Notes under the pieces: generated by a model
Seen by the model: the letters and a program-made list of their open reading frames with translations, nothing else
Databases searched by the model: none
Told to the model about the DNA's origin: nothing
Shown: positions 1-8,158 of the stretch, piece after piece
Position numbering within the stretch: the first letter of the stretch is position 1
How the letters are laid out: each line of letters starts with the position of its first letter
Position numbers and translations under genes: made by a program
Assembly: GCA_019828545.1 (NCBI GenBank)
Contig: JACVRA010000648.1
Location: forward strand, 35,527 to 46,883
From: Paracamarosporium sp. OC-R06-R3
Taxonomy: Eukaryota; Ascomycota; Dothideomycetes; Pleosporales; Didymosphaeriaceae
Direction: 5' to 3'
DNA: 11,357 bases

Positions 1-117
1 GTACTGACAAAGGGAGCTGGAGAGGATATACTTGCTCAACGTAAGGCTGCGCAGCAGACTGCTCGTGAGAAGCGTCAGACAGGAGAGCAATTTGTAACGG
101 TGGAAAAGCGCTTGTAG
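1..117 (+). CDS. Transposase C-terminus, pogo/Fot1-like (partial)
   Basis: Frame 1 is open from the window edge to TAG at 115-117, giving 38 residues rich in Gln, Lys, Arg and Glu (for example AQRKAAQQTAREKRQTGEQF). Such short, charged, helical tails are common at the C-terminus of fungal pogo/Fot1 transposases, after the DDE catalytic domain. No catalytic residue is visible here. The assignment rests mainly on position: the frame lies inside an element whose terminal repeat follows on the same strand, and a matching element at the right end of the window has its transposase in the same orientation. It could instead be the tail of an unrelated charged protein. Confidence 0.45.
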   Translation, partial: VLTKGAGEDILAQRKAAQQTAREKRQTGEQFVTVEKRL

Positions 118-198
118 CGGTGAGTTCAAAGTTGAGGTAATCGTTGTTCTTGAGTAGCTACGCTACGGAAGCTATATAAACAATCTCTATGACGTACT

Positions 199-240
199 CC
201 TGCTGCCCAGGCGGGTGCTCCTGCTGCTCAGGCAGGTGCA
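199..240 (+). repeat. Two tandem 21-bp GC-rich units
   Basis: CCTGCTGCYCAGGCRGGTGCW occurs twice head to tail (199-219 and 220-240), and CCTGCC begins a third copy at 241. In the frame starting at 199 each unit reads PAAQAGA, and the frame stays open to TAG at 268-270. The differences between copies fall at third codon positions, which hints at a coding past, but a TGA lies just upstream in this frame and no start is evident. It sits in the tail of the transposon after the transposase stop. Confidence 0.6.
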
Positions 241-443
241 CCTGCCACGCTCCAACCGTCACACAATTAGGCCTTAGCCGCTAGGCTTTGGCGCGCTGTA
301 GCAAGTGTAGAGAGACTGGACACAACGCACGTACGTGCAAGAAAGAGACTGTAGCTACTACTTAATCTACTCTATTAATATCTATACAGAATCTCATAAT
401 GTGGTGAGTTGTACGCTTCAAGAGGTGGGCAAGTTTGGTGGGG

Positions 444-494
444 TGGCCGACTCGCTTGTATGGCCGACTCGCTTGTATGGCCGACTCGCTTGTA
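444..494 (+). repeat. Three perfect 17-bp units forming the transposon terminal repeat
   Basis: TGGCCGACTCGCTTGTA occurs three times head to tail without a mismatch (444-460, 461-477, 478-494), ending 8 bp before the inferred element end at 502. The end of the other element contains two diverged copies of the same unit on the opposite strand (11135-11168). A repeated unit at both kinds of end suggests subterminal transposase-binding sites; that role is inference. Confidence 0.85.
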
Positions 495-504
495 CAACAC
501 GTTA

Positions 505-805
505 TATGCTCTTTGAAACACGACTGTCTAGTTTCGCAAAGCGTGACTTCCCTTTGGAAGATTGTCCTCGTATAATTAAGGAGGCGAAGTTGCCTTAAAA
601 CTGAAAATATAACAAGATACTTGCTCTAGTTCTACCGATCGAGCTGAAGCCCTTCTCACGAAATACTCGTGGTGCAGAGCCAGAGAACGAAAAAGCCATA
701 TTCGCTGATATCTTCAAGCACGAGCCTATCGTCGATGGTGGAGATGATGATGGTGATGAGCTACTAGACGATAATGATATCGAAGAAAAATCTGGTGCAG
801 AGTGA
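505..805 (+). pseudogene. Decayed coding fragment beside the transposon
   Basis: One reading frame runs from the transposon target site to TGA at 803-805, broken only by TAA (596-598) and TGA (602-604). Both flanks look coding. The first part includes FAKRDFPLEDCPRIIKEAKL; the second includes LPIELKPFSRNTRGAE and ends in a very acidic tail (DDDGDELLDDNDIEE). Both stops differ from sense codons (CAA, CGA) by one C-to-T change, as repeat-induced point mutation would produce. The alternative is a very short intron across 596-604, but I see no good GT donor. I do not recognise the family. The upstream half would lie beyond the left transposon, outside the window, so the insertion may have split the gene. 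Confidence 0.4.
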
Positions 806-1141
806 TTCTTGGATATCATATCTACCACCAAACATACCGACTAAACATTCTTGTTCCCTGACTTCTCGTAGTATTTGCACCTTTACCCCTAATTCACCAT
901 AGTCCTTGCATGCTTGCCCCTGGGTTGTCTTTACTAGAGCGATCCCCATCATTGAGTAGATTGCCGTCGGCACCGGCTCGAGGATGAGCATTGGGATCGT
1001 GTTTTTCTCAACGGCTAATTGCGCCTTGTCAACTAAGAGAGGGGGTGGCAGCTCGCCTAACTTCTTAAGGCACTGTAACACCATCTCGACGGTAACAGAT
1101 GGCAAGTCTTGAAAGAAAGAGGATGGATCAAGACTGCACAT
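764..1141 (-). CDS. Hypothetical ORF, 125 aa, doubtful
   Basis: This minus-strand frame is open for 143 codons, from just after a TAA at 1193-1195 down to 764, with the first ATG at 1139-1141. The residue composition is balanced and protein-like in its middle (for example VEMVLQCLKKLGELPPPLLV), while the last dozen residues look like chance sequence opposite the acidic tail of the neighbouring fragment. I recognise no domain, signal peptide or membrane segment. No splice sites or promoter were identified. It may be another remnant of the degraded DNA near the transposon, or a chance ORF. Confidence 0.25.
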   Translation of the reverse strand: MCSLDPSSFFQDLPSVTVEMVLQCLKKLGELPPPLLVDKAQLAVEKNTIPMLILEPVPTAIYSMMGIALVKTTQGQACKDYGELGVKVQILREVREQECLVGMFGGRYDIQESLCTRFFFDIIIV

Positions 1142-1527
1142 ACGAGTGGTTGATGCAACACACGTCCCCAGAACTGATTGGCCGTTGTCGGATTAGCGCA
1201 AGAATCTACAGAGTAATATCACGTGACGACCGACGACCGACAATCCTTGAGCAATGTTCACGGTGTTCAACTCATCTTCGGGATTCATATGTTATTGAGG
1301 ACTTCCAATGTTCGTTCAAGGTGTATCACGGCAGAATTACGGTCCAGCGATGAGTTCCGCACCTTGTATCATCTTGACATCATCAGTTGCTAGCTCTAAA
1401 GGGCGTGTACCTGCATAAACTCTTCCATGACCGCACACAAACACCACACGTCTTAATTGAATATCTGTCGAATATTATTACCACGATCTGTACATTATCT
1501 TACACATCAATCTAAAAAGCTTTCAAT
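1142..1527. other. Upstream region of the 145-aa gene
   Basis: No convincing gene is visible here. A short ORF on the plus strand (1099-1353) overlaps the end of the minus ORF and does not read like protein. A CACGTG hexamer lies in the stretch around 1221-1226. The last 60 bp before the ATG at 1528 are AT-rich and pyrimidine-containing, as expected for a fungal 5' leader, but no clear TATA box was found. Confidence 0.5.
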
Positions 1528-2097
1528 ATGCCTCGTCAAGTAGCACCACCGCCATCTGGAGAGTTCCAGGTCACCCTCTCTAAGCCTTTCTCAGGTAGGA
1601 CAATATCATTTGAACCCATGGAAAGCAGAAACTGAGAACATTTTACAGGCGCCCCAACACACCAGATCGAAGTCATCGGCGAGCCCAATCGTTCCGCGAG
1701 CATCCGACGCACCGAGTACAATGGCGGCGGAAAGTCGTCAGAGAAGAAGGGCAATGTCCCCACGTAAGCTACTCTCTTTCTGTTTCATGATCCTCGATTG
1801 TTCCTCCATGGATCTTCCACATACTGACAAGTCCTTCACAGTGATGACGTGAAGGAGCTCCTGTCTCTTGTGAGCGAACTTCGCGGCTTCCCATCGCATG
1901 CCACGAAGGATGTTTACGGCCTTGATACTAAGGTGGACTTCAACACATTGGAAATCCAGTGGAGCAATGCGGACGACGATCCGGCGGCGGACATTGTCAA
2001 TGAGATTGCGGGCGAGCAGAAGGATGACTTCAAGCGCATTGTGGACAGTATCGAGGCTTTGGCGAGGACGTTCGCCAAGCAGGATTCCGCCGTGTAA
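1528..2097 (+). CDS. Small protein of unknown function, 145 aa, three exons
   Basis: Exons are 1528-1594, 1649-1763 and 1842-2097, which together give 438 nt (146 codons including TAA). Intron 1 (1595-1648, 54 nt) has GTAGGA...TACAG, and intron 2 (1764-1841, 78 nt) has GTAAGC...CACAG with a CTGAC branch point at 1824-1828. The frame is continuous across both junctions, which strongly supports the model. The start has A at -3. The protein begins MPRQVAPPPSGEFQVTLSKP, has a basic, Gly/Ser-rich stretch at about residues 40-58, and ends in an acidic helix-like segment (about 108-145, including KRIVDSIEALARTFAKQDSA). There is no signal peptide or membrane segment, so it is probably cytosolic or nuclear. 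I do not recognise the family and assign no function. The consistent splice structure makes a real gene likely. Confidence 0.8.
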
Positions 2098-2205
2098 GGA
2101 AAAGAATCGGGTTTTTTCTGAATGGAGCCTTTGAAAGAGACGACAAATAACGAAAGAATGTAACTGCGGAACGATAAGATCTTTGCACTGCAATGCGGTA
2201 ATGAG

Positions 2206-2211
2206 AATAAA
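2206..2211 (+). terminator. Candidate polyadenylation signal (AATAAA)
   Basis: AATAAA occurs 109 nt after the stop codon of the 145-aa gene, in an A-rich context (GAGAATAAAAATATC). The distance suits a fungal 3' UTR. Fungal poly(A) signals are loose, so this is only a candidate. Confidence 0.4.
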
Positions 2212-3732
2212 AATATCTGGTAACCATAAAACCTTCGATGCCCTCATGCTTTTGGCGTTGTCCATGTGTTTTCTTTTATGGTTGTGGTCTCATGCTCCAC
2301 CTATACCAATCACACGTTCAGGCCTTGGTGTTGTTCGAACTCGGCCTGCATTTGGCGTGTGGTTCGTTACGTATTCCTTACGCTGTCCAAAGAGGAAGCG
2401 TTCGCTCTTCAAACATTAAGTCCTTGTAGATTAACTTAATCATGAGCGACAGGGTACGATTGTGAACATATCATTCTAGCTTATCGATACAAGTTAACGG
2501 GGAGTTGAAACTTGACGAAGATCTCGCCGTCCGCAAGTCTTACTGCTACTATACAACAAAAGCTTTTTAGGGCATGTCACATGCAGCACATGCAAAACCC
2601 CTTAGATCCATATGGCCACACAATCTCAAGAGCTCATCCATCTTGAACAATATCGATAGTTACCCGGCATTGTCCTTTCCTAGTCGTCCTTCTACGAATC
2701 ACGCATAAAAAATACAACTAGAGCGTATTTATGACATTGTTCTGTCTAATATTGACGAAAGAGTTCTTGTCGTTGTGGAATCCCTTTTTTAATGCTGTCT
2801 CTTGATGTTCATGCAACAGTTTAGATAGCACTTTTGATCTAAAGGATCCAAAATTTGTGTCAATTAGGAGACTTAGGCTTGGGCACGGCGTGTTTGTGCA
2901 GTCTCGCCTGTATTGGTATAGTATCCATAGAGGACCTGTTTAGATATCCACGCAAAACATACAAGATAGATAGAACTGTACCCAAGGGGGGTTGACTGTT
3001 AGCAATACTTCATCGCATGGATGTTCATGTCTATTCGCTTCGTCCATATGTAACGCGTACGTTTTACTTAACGTTCGACCGGATTTAATGATGTAAGAAA
3101 AGGCTAACATGTTATAGTCGGGACGGTTCGCAATTTTAGTGCGTGAATATAGCTGCTTCCCGCTTTTAGATGATTGTCTTTGGGATCCTTCTCTATAGGT
3201 ATGTTGTTTATCCGTTGGATTAAGGAGTCTACGGACATAGGCTATCGATTATCTTGGATGCGAAGACGTGTCTTTTCCAATTAAATTACTATATGAACAA
3301 CGATGGTGTCACTAGTTTTTCTTAGCCACGACTTAAGATCAGAGCTCTTCGCCTAGTTGGCTCGTCCACCGCCTGCTTGATTGAACTGAGCGACTCTCAC
3401 TAACCTTTCTTGCCTAGAATTTTGGGTCGAGCCGATCAGTAGGTGGGGTAACAGAATGGTAGCGCATGCGTCCTTTTCACGTGTTTACCGCTTGAATGCG
3501 CGCTATTGGAAGCTGCAGGTCATCCTCAGAGTGGGTCTTCGAGCTAAATCTACCAGTAGCGTCAAGGCTTTGGCCGTGTATAGCACATATAATTATATTA
3601 TACATACGAAAGCGCTATCCAGTAATGAATGCTTTTTGGCGTTGGGCCGGGTATGTGTATCAAACACCAAAACCGTCATCTCCCTGCGTTCATGCAAGTC
3701 GCCCCCAAACGCCAGTTCACAAAACCAATCTC
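2212..3732. other. Convergent intergenic region, 1.5 kb
   Basis: This lies between the 3' ends of two converging genes. The first two short plus-strand ORFs (to 2429) do not read like protein, and there is no ORF of 60 codons or more between about 2430 and 3455. The plus-strand ORFs starting at 3456-3629 run into the antisense of the rhodopsin-domain gene. A palindromic AT run around 3585-3605 lies about 130-150 bp beyond that gene's stop and could belong to its 3' processing region. I found no tRNA, 5S rRNA or transposon end. Confidence 0.5.
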
Positions 3733-5089
3733 TCAGAACAAATGCCCAGTCCGCGCAGAAGTAACCGTCCTAAAACTCCGGCCTCTGCTAATTCCACCGG
3801 CCTTTTCTTCATCCACTTCTCGAATTGTTTCCAGCTCAAGCCCGTCATTGCTCGAGATTTTCGTCTCGTTGAATCCGAAATTAAACCCGTTCGTCCCGCT
3901 GGTGCCTTCTAGTGCTTTGACGTCGAACCTTGGAGTATCAAGAACACTGCTATCGCGCTTCTTGCTTACAGTCCAGGCCCAGCTGCGGCGACTGGTTCCC
4001 TCGGAGGGGAGGCGCTTAGAGGTGAGGGACGCATGGACTTCACGGAGGAAGGGGCGTAGGACGGGAATACACTGGACGAGGATGGTGCCTGCAACTTCGG
4101 AAGAGTACCAGACGTTCGATATGCCGTTGCGTTCTGGACAGTGTTAGTTTACATGGGGAGGAAACTGATGACATATTGCAGGTGGGTTAGACTCACGGTA
4201 GTAGTAAGGGTCGCGTTTGTTGCCTTCGTCTTTCCAGGCTACGCGGATGGCTGCGACCACTGCGATGCTAAGAGGCATTAGTGTGTGAAAATCTACAAAG
4301 TCGCGATCTTACTTACATAACTCCTAGGCTCATTGTGACACACAAACCGATCTTCTCGTTCTTTCTCATATCCAGTTTCCAGGTTATCCACCAGGGAAAG
4401 AATGCAAAAACAAAGTCCATCACGATGTTGTATACTGCTTCAGTCAGTATTATACTCCGAGAACGTGCCGCAATGCAACTCACTATTTCCAGCTTCCTTG
4501 AAATCGTCCCGAAAGGTCTTATCGATACAAAAGTCCAGCCTGTACCAAACATCATAACTCTTCTCGTCGCAAACCTTTGCCCATTGGAAGATGACTTTCA
4601 CGGCCATCCACGCGTTCATGGTAACGATGCAGAACCAGATCATATACTGCTGATAGCGATTGGTGAGCTTGAGCAGCGTGACGCCGAATGCGGTTTTACT
4701 CCACGCCTGGCCGAGAACATTGGTACACGAGGAGATGTTGATGAGAATGTGCATTCGATCATCCCATTTCGATCCGTTCTGTGGTACGTAGCCGGTTGCA
4801 TACTGATGAGAGATCATCGCATCGGTGAGCAATAGCATGCTCTGCAACGATGTTAGCATTAACGCGGCTTGCACACAATCGCTATAGAAAGACTTACCCA
4901 TGCGACAATGAGAATATAATCGTCGTACCATAGTCCATGGCGACGAGTGATCTTACAGTAAAGCCTCAACACCAGAAACACTGTCGCACCTGCGAACAGA
5001 GACCACAGCCCCGCGTTCAACTCTTTCTCCGGATTAACATAATTGGTGATACTATCAGCGCCGTCGCTCTTCCGAGGTCGCAGCCACAT
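3733..5089 (-). CDS. Fungal rhodopsin-domain integral membrane protein (Pth11-like class), 379 aa
   Basis: Five exons on the minus strand: 5089-4898, 4841-4484, 4434-4317, 4267-4197 and 4133-3733. They sum to 1140 nt and join in frame, ending in TGA at 3735-3733. Introns are 56, 49, 49 and 63 nt, all GT-AG with GTAAGT or GTGAGT-type donors. The ATG at 5089 has A at -3 and leads directly into the expected N-terminus. The family has seven transmembrane helices: about residues 26-46, 56-77, 105-124, 130-152, 184-204, 211-234 and 255-276. Family marks are YVNPEKELNAGLW, GLWYDDYILIVAW, the extracellular Cys pair C155 and C169 (VCDEKSYDVWYRLDFCID), the DFVFAFFPWWITW helix, KIGLCVTMSLG and CIPVLRPF. 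A hydrophilic tail of about 100 residues follows helix 7, probably cytosolic. There is no CFEM domain. Relatives include Pth11-type surface-sensing receptors, but most are uncharacterised and no ligand can be inferred. Confidence 0.9.
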
Positions 5090-6544
5090 GTTAGATACGC
5101 CGGTTCATTCGCGCAATATCCCAAAAGTGTCACGGTCAGAAAGAAAAAGTCGATGTCATCGATGGTATGCGAAAGGAGACAATGACAGCCCAGAATCCCA
5201 GATTTGCAAGAGCGAGCTCGTAGGATTTGAGGTGGGTCGTGCAAGGTCATACGCGTGCACTCCAATTGTTCCGAAACGGCGATAGGTGGAGGCAATCGTT
5301 CCTGAGCCCATGATCCTGGGACGCCAGCTGGCCTAGGGCTCGGATGAGAATCCACGCGCCGCATCTAATGACAGCCGATAAGAAAGCCTAACCGCGCCTT
5401 ATGCCTCTTTTCGATGGTTGCGCCGCGCGCACGGGGGAGCTACTACCCGAGTACAATGGACAAAGGCACCAACATGTGCAATCTTACTCCCAGTAATCGC
5501 TAACCTTGCTCTCCCGTGCGAATGCGATACAAGACGAGTCGGGTGGGTAACAGCGACTCTGTTTCGTCGGATCGTGCTGGTACCTCAGGCGTATCAAGCC
5601 GTTCTCCCAAGCCTTCGCACACACCACCTTACGTGCCCCTTCTGTCGTCCTCGGGTCTCAAAACGGGCGCTATATCTCTCCCGTCTCGATTCCCGGGCTC
5701 GCGTCCGCTTACGCACCAACAATAAGACCCCTGCATGCCACGCCAAACATCGGGACCGCGGTTTCATCTTGACGGCACGACTGGGGGATTCCCGCCGCTT
5801 CTGGACGTCGCCCGCTTCAAGAATTTCGCAAACAACGTCAGCCGCTCGAGTCAGGAGATGGATCGCTGAGTTTGTACTGATTCGAGACACGTCAAACGTG
5901 CCACACGTTTCTGACAGGAACCAACGTGTGCGAAGGGGAAAGCAACCGCGCCGCTTTGGGGAGCAAGACTCGACGGCGCAGACGGAAGGGAATTCTCCGC
6001 TGGCGCACCGCCATAGTGGGGCTGGTCCTCGTGGCGGGTAAGCTAGCCGCATTGAGCCATGATGTGATGTGAATGGCGCACAGGGGCAGCGGGGGCACAT
6101 CACCTTACAAAAGGTGCGGAGTGTTCTAGAAGTGCTAACAGGAGGTGACTACAGAGCGCCAAAAGACTAGGTCTCCTGAGTGGCGATGTCATGTTACCGA
6201 AAAACCTGAATGACAGCTGCTCCCCCCACTCGGATTGTATTTCCACACCGGGACGCCACATGCAGTCCAGAACACCCAAATCACGGCCCAAAGCCCAAGA
6301 GAGAACTTGGGTACCGAGAACCCGCTTCTCTATATTCGAAGTCCTACGTCATCTTGTCAAATCAATCCAAAGAGAAATGCCAAATTACCTAAGCACTCGT
6401 ACCAGGGCGGCCCAAGAGATGCGCTTCCTCGGTTGTCATGGTGTTTGCACCACTGCCATCTACCTTTGCGTGAATTTGCAAGCGCTTCTGGCGGTCTATG
6501 ATACACTGTTTCTTCAGCCGTTACAAAACGAATTTGCTGTCTAG
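5090..6544. other. Upstream region of the rhodopsin-domain gene, GC-rich in part
   Basis: Roughly 5400-6060 is richer in G and C than its surroundings and stays open for 207 codons on the plus strand (5418-6041) and 169 on the minus (5594-6103). Both translations are Arg/Ser/Pro-rich and lack recognisable domains or hydrophobic-core patterning, so neither is called as a gene. Low stop density in GC-rich DNA explains both. Other ORFs at 5017-5364 (-) and 6191-6544 (+) likewise look non-coding. The stretch probably contains the promoter and 5' leader of the gene at 5089. Confidence 0.45.
5891..5915. promoter_or_regulatory. Imperfect palindrome with ACGTG cores
   Basis: AAACGTG (5894-5900) and CACGTTT (5904-5910) are perfect inverted arms around CCA, and GTCA/TGAC sit at the outer edges (5891-5894, 5912-5915). 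A further CACGT lies at 5888-5892. It is about 0.8 kb upstream of the rhodopsin-domain start. A dimeric bZIP or bHLH factor could bind such a site; no function is shown by sequence alone. Confidence 0.35.
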
Positions 6545-6751
6545 CTACTCCCGGTTTTTGCGCGAGGCCTCCGCGTGGCGCTCTTCGCGCTGCTTTTCCG
6601 CTTTGCCAACGGTCGCGAAGAAGTGAGCCCGCATCTTGAGAAGCTGAGAGAGCCATCTAGCAATCGAGTACGAGTGGATTCCTTGATCTCGATATGAACG
6701 TAGGCCAGCCTGTGTCTCTATGACTTGAGAGATAATATTCGATAGTGTCCT
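6545..6751 (-). pseudogene. Unrecognised coding-like fragment, C-terminal end only
   Basis: A minus-strand frame is open for 68 codons from 6751 to TAG at 6547-6545, bounded upstream by TAA at 6754-6752. Its middle and end look like genuine protein: SIARWLSQLLKMRAHFF, then a strongly charged tail (KAEKQREERHAEASRKNRE). No good ATG exists except Met40 of the fragment, and upstream DNA is the stop-rich AT island, so the 5' part is missing or lies beyond an unseen intron; possible acceptors end at about 6723 (TCTCAAG). I do not recognise the family. Charged tails like this are common in transposase and gag-like proteins, but that is only suggestive. It may also be chance. Confidence 0.3.
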
Positions 6752-7083
6752 TTATAGATGAATGTTTTATCCTATTTAGCATAGGTATCCTATCACCTCC
6801 ATAGAGTATTCCAGTCCAGTTGTAGGTAGGCTATTGTTCTTTTGTATCTTTTCACTATAACTTTTTCATATCAAGCGATTCCTGTCGTAGACTTATTCAA
6901 GCAATACTAATACTGTTTAGCTAGATACCATAGGATACATATAGGCAGGCCTATGGTACCCTAGACTACTCTAGCATAGCGTGGGTAGGGCTTTCCTGCC
7001 CTAAGATGAAGCCTCGCCTTCCTCTTCTCGGAAGTTGTTGAAGTTAGATTAGGTATAGCTTAGTTGATGTAATAAATGACACA
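6711..7083. repeat. AT-rich, CTATAGG-rich island with inverted repeats
   Basis: The stretch is AT-rich and full of CCTAT/ATAGG words. It contains a perfect 9-bp inverted repeat, TACCATAGG (6926-6934) and CCTATGGTA (6950-6958), and a smaller one at 6781-6793. Its edges read TGTGTC (6711) and GACACA (7078-7083), a 6-bp terminal inverted repeat, and the minus strand carries a TATAAAGG word near 6750. This resembles a decayed solo LTR or MITE, but the flanking bases (CAGCC and TAGAG) do not form a target duplication, so the boundaries are tentative. Confidence 0.25.
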
Positions 7084-8158
7084 TAGAGAACGAGCACGGA
7101 AATCATAAGAATAATACTGTGCTGAGTCTGTTTCATGATCAAGACTATGTTCTGCCTTTCTAGCATCACCTTTCTACGTGGCAATGTGATCGGTTGGCTC
7201 ACTAAATCCGAATTTTCCAGATTCTTTTCCTACAACAGAATCCGCCTTAGTGTCGCTGATAGGCCGAGTGAGCTATCACCAGAGACCTTTTCTATGGAAT
7301 TCTAATGCATTGGTTGCCTAAGAAGGGGGGGGTTCCATAACTCTAACGCTTTCATGCTTGATGGAAAAGCCGTGAGCGCATGAAATAACTTTGACCCTCA
7401 GCAATTGTCTCCGAGTGAAAAAAAAACTCTCAGGCCTGTGTGGTGTTGGCGTGCCTGCACCCCAAAAGAGTAGGCTCATTTCAAGCGGTTCCCGCCGGGG
7501 AAGCTTTAGCTGGCGGACTACAGAACAAAAGCACCTGGTTCAGAATACGAGCCTTAGGCTTTAAAATGACATGACAATAGATTCGTTGACTGCAGTGACA
7601 AATGTGGAAGTGTTGCACCCTGTGAAACCTTCGTGTAAGATTCCTACCTTACATAATGATTGCACTCGCGAGATGAGTTTCTACGTCATGCTTTGCGGCG
7701 TACAGTCTTGAGATTGGTGCGAAAAAAGATCGCCTTGTCCAAGCTAGATATAATGTACGTCTTTGACCTTTGGTAAAGATCCATATTGGATGTGGGGCTC
7801 AGCCAGAGTATAGTAGCGCTTAGTCCTCTATAGTGGGGCCTTTATCATTACGATATCTTTGTATGCGCGCATGACTTTCTGGCCAATCCGCGGAAGAACT
7901 CTTTGGAAATTCACATTTATTAAGATCCATCATACGTATAATACGATTCGCGTTGGGAACTCTCAGAGCCCTACGCCCATCGATTCGGTGGCTAAGCTTT
8001 GAGCGTGTAATGATTTTGGTAGCATCTACCATGCAGGCTGTTCTGGATAAACTTAAATATAGATTCGATTCTATGTTCTCATACTACACAGAGACTGTTG
8101 TTTCGTAAATATTTCTCCGGACCTTGATCAGCGTCACTGCAAACGAAGCATTTATTTC
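7084..8158. other. Distal upstream region of the esterase gene
   Basis: No gene is visible. The 70-codon minus ORF at 7820-8032 does not read like protein. Homopolymer runs occur near 7325 (G) and 7418 (A). Short words matching fungal regulatory sites are present: CCGGGG (7495-7500) and CTCCGG (8115-8120) fit the CreA consensus, and GGCTAA (7990-7995) and GGCTTT (from 7557) fit XlnR/Xyr1-type cores. Such short words occur often by chance. Confidence 0.35.

Larger units (their letters stand above)
1..502 (+). mobile_element. 3' end of a pogo/Fot1-like DNA transposon
   Basis: This stretch carries a transposase C-terminus, about 385 bp of non-coding tail and a terminal repeat ending at 502, followed by TA (503-504), the target dinucleotide of Tc1/mariner-pogo elements. 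The outermost bases, read inward, are ACGTGTTGTACAAGCGAGTC. The element starting at 11128 begins ACGTAACTACGTAGCGAGTC next to a TA, so the two ends match in outline and belong to one family. The left end of this element is outside the window, so its full length and target duplication cannot be checked. A perfect 12-bp palindrome (GCACGTACGTGC, 327-338) lies in the tail. The match to the right-hand end is seen; the superfamily call is inference. Confidence 0.55.

Noticed and set aside
1849..2134. Second plus-strand frame and a minus frame over the last exon of the 145-aa gene
   Set aside because: They are shadows; the spliced frame alone joins correctly across two introns with good donor, branch and acceptor signals.
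2325..2345. GTTCGAACTC, resembling a tRNA B-box
   Set aside because: No A-box at the proper distance and no cloverleaf pairing could be found around it.
3456..4147. Three overlapping plus-strand ORFs of 102-172 codons
   Set aside because: They run antisense to the last exon and 3' region of the rhodopsin-domain gene, whose motifs and splice sites are unambiguous.
4281..4835. Plus-strand ORF of 184 codons
   Set aside because: It is antisense to exons 2 and 3 of the rhodopsin-domain gene and crosses an intron of that gene.
5017..5364. Minus-strand ORF of 115 codons upstream of the rhodopsin-domain start
   Set aside because: It is out of frame with the first exon, overlaps it, and its translation shows no domain-like pattern; it is more likely promoter and leader DNA.
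6871..7500. Near-repeat TCAAGCGATTCCTGTCG at 6871 and TCAAGCGGTTCCCGCCG at 7481, differing by transitions
   Set aside because: The match is under 20 bp and isolated, so chance or a short common motif is as likely as RIP of a repeated element.
7820..8032. Minus-strand ORF of 70 codons
   Set aside because: It lies in the esterase promoter and has no recognisable motif or splice context.
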